Assembly (NCBI GenBank): GCA_013698135.1
Contig: JACCVM010000125.1
Span: forward strand, 1 to 25,372
Length of the DNA stretch: 25,372 bases
Direction: 5' to 3'
Origin: Euzebyaceae bacterium
GTDB lineage: Bacteria > Actinomycetota > Nitriliruptoria > Euzebyales > Egibacteraceae
Numbering within the stretch: the first letter of the stretch is position 1; the number at the start of each line of letters is the position of its first letter. Of the stretch, positions 7,887 through 13,953 are shown one piece after another. The translations under genes were made by a program, and so were the position numbers. The notes beneath the pieces are model-generated. The model made no database searches. It was not told the DNA's origin and saw only the letters and a program-made list of their open reading frames with translations.

Positions 7887-7920
7887 GAAGGGTTGGTCCT
7901 CATAGTGTGACCAACCCTTC
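7887..7920 (+). terminator. Perfect 12-bp stem-loop after the RNA methyltransferase gene
   Basis: GAAGGGTTGGTC (7887-7898) and GACCAACCCTTC (7909-7920) are exact reverse complements around a 10-nt loop, 46 nt after the stop codon. It fits a terminator stem, but the base after it is not a U-run. An operator for the downstream carboxypeptidase gene is an alternative. Confidence 0.5.
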
Positions 7921-7960
7921 CATCCGCAGGGCCTGAACCGTCAAAGTCCCGGCGGCGCGC

Positions 7961-7982
7961 GGAGCGTTCGGGCGAACGTTCC
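7961..7982. promoter_or_regulatory. Near-perfect inverted repeat upstream of the carboxypeptidase gene, possible operator
   Basis: GGAGCGTTCG and CGAACGTTCC flank a 2-bp centre and differ by one position. The repeat sits 17 bp upstream of the TAGGCT box, about where a -35 element or operator would lie. Confidence 0.3.
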
Positions 7983-7999
7983 GCTGCGGGCGAACTCTC

Positions 8000-8005
8000 T
8001 AGGCT
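8000..8005 (+). promoter_or_regulatory. -10-like TAGGCT
   Basis: TAGGCT ends 7 nt before the TTG start at 8013, the spacing of leaderless actinobacterial transcripts. A GAGG at 8006-8009 is too close to the start for a usual ribosome-binding site. Confidence 0.35.
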
Positions 8006-8012
8006 GAGGTGG

Positions 8013-9575
8013 TTGCGACGTCTCGGGGGATTGCTGCTGGCCGGTGTGCTGCTGGGTGCCGGTTTAGTCGGCGTGTTCGCCGACGCCGCCGGTGTTCCGG
8101 AAAGCCAGTCGGCCGCCCGCCGCCCGGCGGTCCCTCTGGTTCCGGCCTCACCGACTTCCTCCGCGTCCAGTTCGCCGTTGCCCACCACTTCTCCACCGCA
8201 GAGCCAACCCGTCCAGGTCTCGCCTTCGGAGACTTCCTCCCCAGGCGGCGCCGCGTCGCCGGCCCCGCCGTCCCCGCTGCCTGCGACCGCCGCCACCGAC
8301 CCTTCGCTGGTCCGACTGCGTGCCCGCCTGGCCCGCGTGCTGCGCAAGGGGCGCTACGGCGACCGGGTCGCAGTCTCCGTCCTGGACTCCGACGGCGCCT
8401 CGGTGTTCGCACGGCGGGCATCCCGCCTGCTGCTGCCAGCCTCCACGCTGAAGCTGGTGACGGCCGCGGCCGCGCTGGCGCGACTTGGGCCGGACTTCCG
8501 CTACACGACATCGGTGCAGGCCGTACGCCTCCCGAACGGTCGAGGGGTCGTCCACGGCGATCTCGTCCTCGTCGGTGGCGCGGACCCCACGCTGGGCACG
8601 CCTGCCTTCGGGCGGGTCGAGCCGGACCGGCCGCGCACGCCGCTGGAGGACTTGGCCGCCCGGGTGCGGGCCGCCGGCGTGCGACGGGTAACCGGCGAGC
8701 TCGTTGCCGACCCAACCGTCTTCGCGCGCCAGCCGCTGGCCGCCGGCTGGCTGCCGGGCTACCTCGACGACCTGGATGCCACCCGCGCATCCGGGTTGAC
8801 GGTCGATGCGGGGCGGCTGCTGTTCCGGACCAACGGCGGTCTGCAAGGTCGGGCGGCGCGGGACCCGGCCGCGGTCGCCGGCCGCGCATTCCGCGAACTG
8901 CTGCGACGTCGCGGGGTTGACGTCGGGGGCCAACCGGTCGTGGCCACACGGCCTCGGGCCGACGCGACGCTCGCGCAGGTGCGCAGCAAACCCCTGCAAA
9001 CGATCGTGCGGTACATGACCAGTGAGAGCGACAACCACCTCGCCGACGGGATCTTTCGCACCCTCGGCGCCGTTCGTGGAACTCCCACGTGGGCAGGTTC
9101 GGCGCGGGCAACGCGCCGAGCCCTGCGTGGACTCGACCTGGCATGGTCCGGCTCGGTCTTGGCTGACGGGTCGGGACTGTCGCGCGACGACCGGCTCACC
9201 GTGGCGCTGCTGGCCCGGTTGCAAGCCGGGATGTGGACATCCAACCTGGCTCGGCCCTGGCGCGACGCGATGGCGCTCGCGGGTCGGCGGGGCACGCTCA
9301 GCGGCCGCCTTGTCGGCACCGTGGCCGAGCGGCGGCTCTACGGCAAGACGGGCACCCTGCGCGACGTCCGGTCATTGGTGGGCACCGTCGTCGGTCCCGG
9401 CGACTCGGCGTGGCACCTGGCGGTGATTGGCAACCGCTTGACGACGGCGCAGCGCGATCGCCTGGCGTCGACCACCGATCGCCTTGCGCTGGCGCTGGCG
9501 CAGGACCTGCACGGCTGCCCACCGCTCCTCCGCGGCAACCAGCGGTCACCAGCGCGGAAGCGATGTCCCGCCTGA
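8013..9575 (+). CDS. dacB: D-alanyl-D-alanine carboxypeptidase/endopeptidase, PBP4 (DacB) class C type
   Basis: A 520-residue secreted peptidoglycan enzyme that trims terminal D-Ala and may cut cross-links. Residues 1-26 form a signal sequence (Arg-Arg, then GGLLLAGVLLGAGLVGVF). Residues about 35-96 are a Pro/Ser/Thr-rich spacer, probably crossing the wall. The S13 peptidase domain follows with SxxK at Ser144-Lys147 (ASTLK), SxN at Ser339-Asp340-Asn341, and KTG at 445-447, plus GDLVLVGGADPTL and DGSGLSRDDRLT. All catalytic motifs are intact. The TTG start is accepted because the signal peptide begins there and no ATG or GTG lies in frame nearby. The gene is monocistronic by spacing, with a 172-bp upstream region holding two inverted repeats. 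Confidence 0.9.
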   Translation: MRRLGGLLLAGVLLGAGLVGVFADAAGVPESQSAARRPAVPLVPASPTSSASSSPLPTTSPPQSQPVQVSPSETSSPGGAASPAPPSPLPATAATDPSLVRLRARLARVLRKGRYGDRVAVSVLDSDGASVFARRASRLLLPASTLKLVTAAAALARLGPDFRYTTSVQAVRLPNGRGVVHGDLVLVGGADPTLGTPAFGRVEPDRPRTPLEDLAARVRAAGVRRVTGELVADPTVFARQPLAAGWLPGYLDDLDATRASGLTVDAGRLLFRTNGGLQGRAARDPAAVAGRAFRELLRRRGVDVGGQPVVATRPRADATLAQVRSKPLQTIVRYMTSESDNHLADGIFRTLGAVRGTPTWAGSARATRRALRGLDLAWSGSVLADGSGLSRDDRLTVALLARLQAGMWTSNLARPWRDAMALAGRRGTLSGRLVGTVAERRLYGKTGTLRDVRSLVGTVVGPGDSAWHLAVIGNRLTTAQRDRLASTTDRLALALAQDLHGCPPLLRGNQRSPARKRCPA

Positions 9576-9617
9576 GTCCGGGGGTTGAAGGGCCGCAGCG
9601 CCAGCTTTTCGCCGGCC

Positions 9618-9626
9618 GTGTTACAC
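9618..9626. promoter_or_regulatory. GTGTTACAC palindrome, possible operator of the cobalamin regulator
   Basis: A perfect 9-bp palindrome centred 30 bp upstream of the ATG of the HTH-cobalamin regulator, inside its short upstream gap. Autoregulation is a guess, and a palindrome this short can arise by chance. Confidence 0.25.
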
Positions 9627-9651
9627 CTTGGGGGCTGACGAAGGGAGCGGC

Positions 9652-10518
9652 ATGGTCAGCGCACAGCCCCCGTCCAGCGACGGCGTCGACCGGCTCCTGA
9701 CGCTGCAGGAAGCGGCTGACGGACTCAAGGTGCACTACATGACGGCGTACCGCTGGGTGCGCAAGGGTGAGTTGCCCGCCTTCAAGGCCGGCGGGCGTCT
9801 GAGGGTGCGGACCAGCGACCTCGCCCACTTCATGACGCAGCGCCGCGTCGACGTGGCGTCGCCGTCACGGGATCCCGGGCGCACTGACTGGCCGCTGCAC
9901 GTCGACCGCCTGGTGGCGCTGTTGCTGATGGGCAAGGGCGTGGATGCCGGCGGCCTGGTCCGCAAGGTCGTCGCCGACGGTGCGGCGGCCGGGGACGTGT
10001 ACCTGCACCTCATTGCTCCCGCCTTGCATCGCGTTGGTGAAGCTTGGGCCAAGGGAGAAGCCACAGTTGCCGACGAGCACCGAGCCACCGAGATCGCCGC
10101 CGCCGTCATGGCCCGGCTCGGTGGCCACTTCCGGCGGCGGGGACCGTCGCGCGGCACGGCGATCACCATGACTCCGCCGGGCGACCAGCACGCTCTCGGC
10201 TCGGCGATGGCGGCCGACTTCCTGCGAGCAGCCAGCTACGACGTCCACCATCTCGGACCGAACGTGCCGCTGGACGACCTGCGCCTGTTCTTGCAGGTCG
10301 TCCCAACCGACGTCGTCTGCGTATCGATCACCACGTCCGGTCTGGACCCGAGCGTCTATCCCGAGCTGGTCAACGCCGCCAGCGAGGGCGACGGCGCCAC
10401 GGTCGTCGTCGGCGGACAGGGGGCCGACGCGGCAGCTGCCGAGGCCGCCGGTGCGGTGTACCTCGAGCGGCTGCAGGATCTGACCCAGCACCTGGAGCAC
10501 GTGGCCGGCGGGCGCTGA
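9652..10518 (+). CDS. Transcriptional regulator: excisionase-type HTH fused to CarH-like cobalamin-binding domains
   Basis: A 288-residue cytoplasmic regulator. Residues 14-65 form a HTH_17/excisionase-like winged helix (LTLQEAADGLKVHYMTAYRWVRKGELPAFK, then LRVRTSDL). Residues about 80-160 form the four-helix cobalamin cap (Trp132, Glu142-His143), matching the Trp131 and Glu141-His142 that sense adenosylcobalamin in Thermus CarH. Residues 168-285 form the Rossmann B12 domain with Asp178-x-His180-x-x-Gly183, the lower Co ligand site. The CarH residue after the Trp, His132, which captures Co in the light, is Ala133 here. ATG 9652 follows AAGGGAG at a good distance; an in-frame TTG at 9628 was rejected. 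A light- or B12-responsive repressor is inferred. Its targets are unknown, and no carotenoid genes are in view. Confidence 0.8.
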   Translation: MVSAQPPSSDGVDRLLTLQEAADGLKVHYMTAYRWVRKGELPAFKAGGRLRVRTSDLAHFMTQRRVDVASPSRDPGRTDWPLHVDRLVALLLMGKGVDAGGLVRKVVADGAAAGDVYLHLIAPALHRVGEAWAKGEATVADEHRATEIAAAVMARLGGHFRRRGPSRGTAITMTPPGDQHALGSAMAADFLRAASYDVHHLGPNVPLDDLRLFLQVVPTDVVCVSITTSGLDPSVYPELVNAASEGDGATVVVGGQGADAAAAEAAGAVYLERLQDLTQHLEHVAGGR

Positions 10519-10561
10519 TCTGGTGCCCTACCGCCTCCCCGGCTACTGAAGGGCCAGGACC

Positions 10562-11305
10562 GTGGACAACCGCACGGAGCAGCTCGCCGACGGCGTGTGG
10601 CGCATCGAGGTCGGCTTCGCGATCAACGCCTACCTCCTGGCCAACGACGGGCAGGGTGACGCCGAGGGGCTCACCCTGGTCGACACGGGCACCACCACGT
10701 CCGGCCCGCGTCTGGTCCGCAGCATCCGGATGCTGGATCTAGCGCCCCGGGCCGTGGGCGACATCTTGCTCAGCCACTGGCACCCCGACCACAGCGGCAG
10801 CGCCGCGCGCTTCGTGCGCTCCGAGGCCGCCCCGCTGGTCCATGCCGGCCAGGCCGACCTGCCCGCGGTGCGCGGCGACGACCCTCGGCCACAGCGGCGG
10901 GCCGCTGCTGGCGACGTTTCCAGACTGGGCCGCCTGCTGGCCGGGCGCCTGCGTCCCGGGCCTGCGGTCAGTGGCGCCACAGGCTTGGTCGACGGGGCAA
11001 CGCTGCCCGTCGCCGGCGGACTGCGGGTGGTGGCCGCGCCCGGCCATACCGGCGGTTCCCTTGCCTTCCACCTTCCCCAACGAGGCGTGCTGCTGGCCGG
11101 CGACGCCGCCTTGAACGTCCTGTGGCTGTCGCGGGGGCCGGGACCGATCCGTAGCGCCCGTCGCCAGGAGGCGGCCACGTTGCGACGCCTTGCCACCCTG
11201 GACTTCCACATCCTCGGCCTGGGCCACGGTCCCGTGGTGGCCAAGCGCGCTCAGCAGCGGTTGGCGGCCCTGGCCGACCGCGCCCAGCGGCGAGGCCTTG
11301 GTTAG
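10562..11305 (+). CDS. Metallo-beta-lactamase-fold hydrolase
   Basis: A 247-residue protein without a signal peptide, so cytoplasmic and probably not a beta-lactamase. Metal ligands are clear: SHWHPDH gives His72, His74, Asp76 and His77; His162 lies in APGHTGGS; Asp181 in LLAGDAAL; His222 in GLGHGP. This is the full dinuclear set of glyoxalase II-like hydrolases. Between about residues 100 and 140 the sequence is Arg/Gly/Ala-rich and poorly conserved. The substrate cannot be named. The GTG start at 10562 has CAGGA just upstream. The gene begins 43 bp after the cobalamin regulator on the same strand, so the two may be co-transcribed and this hydrolase may belong to the regulated response. Confidence 0.8.
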   Translation: MDNRTEQLADGVWRIEVGFAINAYLLANDGQGDAEGLTLVDTGTTTSGPRLVRSIRMLDLAPRAVGDILLSHWHPDHSGSAARFVRSEAAPLVHAGQADLPAVRGDDPRPQRRAAAGDVSRLGRLLAGRLRPGPAVSGATGLVDGATLPVAGGLRVVAAPGHTGGSLAFHLPQRGVLLAGDAALNVLWLSRGPGPIRSARRQEAATLRRLATLDFHILGLGHGPVVAKRAQQRLAALADRAQRRGLG

Positions 11306-11308
11306 GTT
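11303..11308 (+). promoter_or_regulatory. -10-like TAGGTT retained in front of the pfkA remnant
   Basis: TAGGTT overlaps the stop codon of the hydrolase gene and ends 7 nt before ATG 11316. The spacing matches other leaderless-type starts in this window. Confidence 0.35.
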
Positions 11309-11315
11309 TGCCGGC

Positions 11316-11529
11316 ATGCGACGCATCGCGGTTCTGACCAGCGGCGGCGACGCTCCTGGCATGAACGCGGCGATCCGGGCGGTCGTCCGGGCGGCCGCAG
11401 GGTGCCAGCCGGGTGATGGTCGGCCAGCACCACGGCCGCACGGTCCGCACGCCGCTGGAGCAGACCTGGTCGCGGGTTGACCGCACACCGGACGACCTGC
11501 TGGTCCTGATGGACCGCCTGGCGCGCTGA
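11316..11529 (+). pseudogene. pfkA: 6-phosphofructokinase remnant with a large internal deletion
   Basis: The first 28 codons read MRRIAVLTSGGDAPGMNAAI and on to AVVRAAA, the unmistakable N-terminus of 6-phosphofructokinase with the ATP-binding GGD. At about 11400 this homology stops. From 11404, in the +1 frame, 41 codons read ASRVMVGQHHGRTVRTPLEQ through DRLAR to a stop at 11529. This aligns with the last 40 residues of PfkA, for example E. coli VGIQNEQLVHHDIIDA to the C-terminus. A normal enzyme has 320-340 residues, so about 750-800 bp of the middle is gone, including the active site. The original frame stops at 11480. No kinase activity is possible. A collapsed assembly remains an alternative. 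Confidence 0.75.
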
Positions 11530-11565
11530 TCAGATGCGCCACCGCCGTGCTGCGCGCGACCCCTG

Positions 11566-11633
11566 GGCGGGCAGCGCCTGCGCGTTGCTCGAGCGCTAAC
11601 CGGCGGCGGGCAACGCCTGCGCGCTGCTCGGGC
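11566..11633. repeat. 39-bp-period imperfect tandem duplication at the MATE gene stop codon
   Basis: The 29-bp segments 11566-11594 and 11605-11633 differ at three positions and are offset by 39 bp. The right copy encodes the end of the MATE protein (SSAQALPA). The left copy would encode nearly the same residues beyond the present stop codon. Confidence 0.6.
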
Positions 11634-12933
11634 CGACCCGCGCCCAGCGGCCGTCGCGCAGGCGCCACACCGTGGCGCCCAGGCGCACCAGCATCAAGGC
11701 TCCCATCCCCGCCCATACGCCACGCAGCCCCCAGTCGAAGCGCAGCGCCAGCAGCGCGACCGGCAGCAGTACGCCCAGCGAGGCCGCCGCCGTCGACCAG
11801 AACAGGAAGCGAAAATCACCGGCGCCCATCAGCACGCCGTCGAGCACGAACACGATCCCGCCGATCGGCTGCAGCAGCGCGACGATCAGCCACACGGCCC
11901 CGACCTGCGCCAGCGCGCCCTCGTCGGCCGTGAAGACGCGCGGCAGCGGCCCGGCCAGCGCCAGATAGCCGACCGCGATGACCAGGCCGGCACCAAGACC
12001 CCACCACACCAGCCGGCGGGCATCGGCTCGAGCCACCTGTGAACGGCCGGCGCCCAGCGCCGTGCCGATCATCGCCTGGGCGGCGATCGCGAAGCCGTCC
12101 AGCACCAGGGCCAGCATCGACCACAGCTCACGGGCGATCTGATGGGCTGCGACGGTCACCGCTCCCATTCGCGCCGCCACCGCGGTGGTGATCAGCAGCC
12201 CGCACAGCAGCGCCGCGGTCCGCAGGAACAGATTCCACGAGACGCGCACCATCTCGCGCATCGCCACCAGGTCGATGCGCGCCGAGGGTGTGGGCAGTCT
12301 GCGTCGGGCCAGCCCCAGCAGCGTGACCGCGGCCAGCGTCTCGGCAAGAAGGGTGCCCGCCGCCGCGCCCGCGACGCCCCAGCCCATCGGGTAGATCAAG
12401 ACCCACGAGACGACGCCGTTGACGACGTTGGCGGCGACGCTGACCAGCAGTGGTGTCCGTGTGTCCTTGAGGCCTCGGAAGATGCCATGGCCGACCTGGC
12501 TGACCAGCAGCGGAACTGCCGCCAGCGCCCGCACCTGCAGGTAGGCCAACGCCGGCGCGACGACGTCACCGGAGGCCCCCATCGCGCGCACGATCCCGAC
12601 CTTGCCGGCCAGCAGCACGGCGGTCATCACCACTCCGAGCCCCAGCGCCAGCCACAGCGCCTGCAACGCATACGAAGCCGCGGCCTCGTCGTCGCCAGCG
12701 CCGCGCAGTCGCGCCACGGCGGCCGTAGTGCCGTAGGTCAGAAAGTTGAAGCCGAAGAAGACCGTGGTGAAAACCGCGACGTCGATGCCCAGCGCCGCCA
12801 GCTCAGCGACGCCGAGGCGGCCGACCAGGGCGGTGTCGACCAGCGACAGCAGTGGGTCGGCGGCCAGGGCGCCCATCGCCGGCAGCGCCAAGCGCAGGAT
12901 CTCGCGGTCCGACGAGCCGAGTACGCGACGCAT
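11596..12933 (-). CDS. MATE family efflux transporter (DinF-like)
   Basis: A 445-residue inner-membrane antiporter with about 12 hydrophobic segments arranged as two homologous halves. Landmarks are LALPAMGALAADPLLSLVDTALVGRLG near the N-terminus, GIFRGLKDTRTPLLVSVAANVVNGVVSWVLI, and in the second half VAAHQIARELWSM and FAIAAQAMIGTALGAG. These are typical of the DinF branch, which exports cationic or organic compounds using Na+ or H+. The substrate is unknown. ATG 12933 was chosen over an in-frame GTG at 12978, which would overlap the divergent arfB gene. The C-terminal tail after the last helix is low-complexity, and part of it is duplicated beyond the stop codon. Confidence 0.88.
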   Translation of the reverse strand: MRRVLGSSDREILRLALPAMGALAADPLLSLVDTALVGRLGVAELAALGIDVAVFTTVFFGFNFLTYGTTAAVARLRGAGDDEAAASYALQALWLALGLGVVMTAVLLAGKVGIVRAMGASGDVVAPALAYLQVRALAAVPLLVSQVGHGIFRGLKDTRTPLLVSVAANVVNGVVSWVLIYPMGWGVAGAAAGTLLAETLAAVTLLGLARRRLPTPSARIDLVAMREMVRVSWNLFLRTAALLCGLLITTAVAARMGAVTVAAHQIARELWSMLALVLDGFAIAAQAMIGTALGAGRSQVARADARRLVWWGLGAGLVIAVGYLALAGPLPRVFTADEGALAQVGAVWLIVALLQPIGGIVFVLDGVLMGAGDFRFLFWSTAAASLGVLLPVALLALRFDWGLRGVWAGMGALMLVRLGATVWRLRDGRWARVGPSSAQALPAAG

Positions 12934-12940
12934 CAGTGCG

Positions 12941-12947
12941 TACCGTA
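12941..12947. promoter_or_regulatory. TACCGTA: overlapping -10-like boxes on both strands
   Basis: On the plus strand TACCGT (12941-12946) ends 6 nt before GTG 12953 of arfB. On the minus strand TACGGT (12947-12942) ends 8 nt before ATG 12933 of the MATE gene. The 19-bp gap between the divergent start codons leaves no room for two separate promoters upstream of both genes. Confidence 0.4.
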
Positions 12948-12952
12948 GGGGC

Positions 12953-13375
12953 GTGAACGCCGTCCACGTCAACCGCACCGTGCAACTGCCGCTGGCCGAG
13001 CTGAACGTGTCCTTCTCGCGCTCCGGTGGACCCGGCGGTCAGCACGCCAACACCTCCTCGACCAAGGTGGAGCTGCGCTGGCATCTGGAGGCGTCCAGCG
13101 CCCTGACGCCGCGGCAGAAGCAGCTCGTGCGTTCCCGACTCGGCAGTCGCCTGACCGACGAGGGTGTGCTGGTGCTGCAGTCGTCCGAACACCGCTCCCA
13201 GACCCGCAACCGCGAGGCTGCGGTCGCCCGACTGGTCGCGCTGCTGGCCGATGCCCTGCGGGTCAGCCCGACGCGCCGGCCCACCCGGCCGACGCGGGCC
13301 GCCCGGCAGCGTCGCATCGAGGCCAAGCGCCGTCGCGGCGACACCAAGGCACTGCGACGACCTCCCGAGGCATGA
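12953..13375 (+). CDS. arfB: Ribosome-rescue peptidyl-tRNA hydrolase ArfB
   Basis: This 140-residue cytoplasmic protein releases nascent chains from ribosomes stalled without a stop codon. The RF-1-like domain begins almost at the start, with the catalytic GGQ at residues 28-30 in SRSGGPGGQHANTSSTKVELRW, then LVLQSSEHRSQTRNREAAV. The tail (about residues 105-140) is highly basic (RPTRPTRAARQRRIEAKRRRGDTKALR), as needed to occupy the empty mRNA channel. Size and tail match ArfB/YaeJ rather than a true release factor, because the codon-recognition domains are absent. GTG 12953 follows TACCGT at 6 nt with no Shine-Dalgarno sequence. It is divergent from the MATE gene. Confidence 0.88.
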   Translation: MNAVHVNRTVQLPLAELNVSFSRSGGPGGQHANTSSTKVELRWHLEASSALTPRQKQLVRSRLGSRLTDEGVLVLQSSEHRSQTRNREAAVARLVALLADALRVSPTRRPTRPTRAARQRRIEAKRRRGDTKALRRPPEA

Positions 13376-13462
13376 CGCCAGGTCGCCGCCGACGCGGTTC
13401 ACAATGCGGCAGAGGCAAGCAGGAACGCAACCGGGCGACGGCGAAGGATGCCCCAACGACGA

Positions 13463-13873
13463 TCATGCGCGCTCGCGCAGGGCCAGCCAGCGGCGTTCGG
13501 CCGCGCCCCACGCGTCCCCCAGCGGCTCGACGACGTCTTCGACGGCGCCCAGAAGCTCCTCCAGCTCGCCCGTGGCGGCGGCGACGCGCTGAGCTACCGG
13601 CAGGGCCACCGTCGCCTCCTCCAGGGATTCGCGGCAACGCCGCCACTCGGCCTCGACCTCGGCGACCCGCCAGCTCTCCAGCTGTGCCGCCACCTCGGCC
13701 AGCTCGTCGCGCAGGACGTCCAGCCCTACGTCGATCGGCGCAGGATCGACCCGGCCGACGGGCAGGCAGGACAGCACCACGCGCCGGGCTCCCTGCACGC
13801 GCTCGGCCTGCACCGCGAAGGCGGCGTGCGCGGGACGCAGCCGCTCGGGCAAGACTCGCCGGCGCAGGATCAC
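13463..13873 (-). CDS. Conserved hypothetical protein
   Basis: A 136-residue, mostly helical, acidic protein with no signal peptide or membrane segment. It opens with LRRRVLPERLRPAHAAFAVQ, and its centre (LESWRVAEVEAEWRRCRESLEEA) is the most conserved-looking part. The C-terminus repeats a helical pattern (LLGAVEDVVEPLGDAW). It resembles uncharacterised actinobacterial proteins with a WRVPEVE motif (recalled, not searched); no function is known to me. The start is GTG 13873. It converges on arfB across 87 bp and is divergent from the aldehyde dehydrogenase gene across 80 bp. Codon use fits the neighbours, which supports it over the opposite-strand frames. Confidence 0.65.
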   Translation of the reverse strand: MILRRRVLPERLRPAHAAFAVQAERVQGARRVVLSCLPVGRVDPAPIDVGLDVLRDELAEVAAQLESWRVAEVEAEWRRCRESLEEATVALPVAQRVAAATGELEELLGAVEDVVEPLGDAWGAAERRWLALRERA

Positions 13874-13953
13874 TGCGCGGCAGGCCAGCGTGATAGGACC
13901 GGCAGCACGCGGGAAGGGTAGCGGGCGACAGTCCAGCGACAGGAGACAGGGTC

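Noticed and set aside
7968..7982. LexA/SOS-box-like CGAAC/GTTC sequence before dacB
   Set aside because: Actinobacterial SOS boxes need CGAAC-N4-GTTCG; here the half-sites are in the reverse order or lack the spacer.
7999..9144. Minus-strand open frames opposite the PBP4-type gene
   Set aside because: All SxxK, SxN and KTG motifs are on the plus strand; the antisense products are Arg/Pro-rich without recognisable domains.
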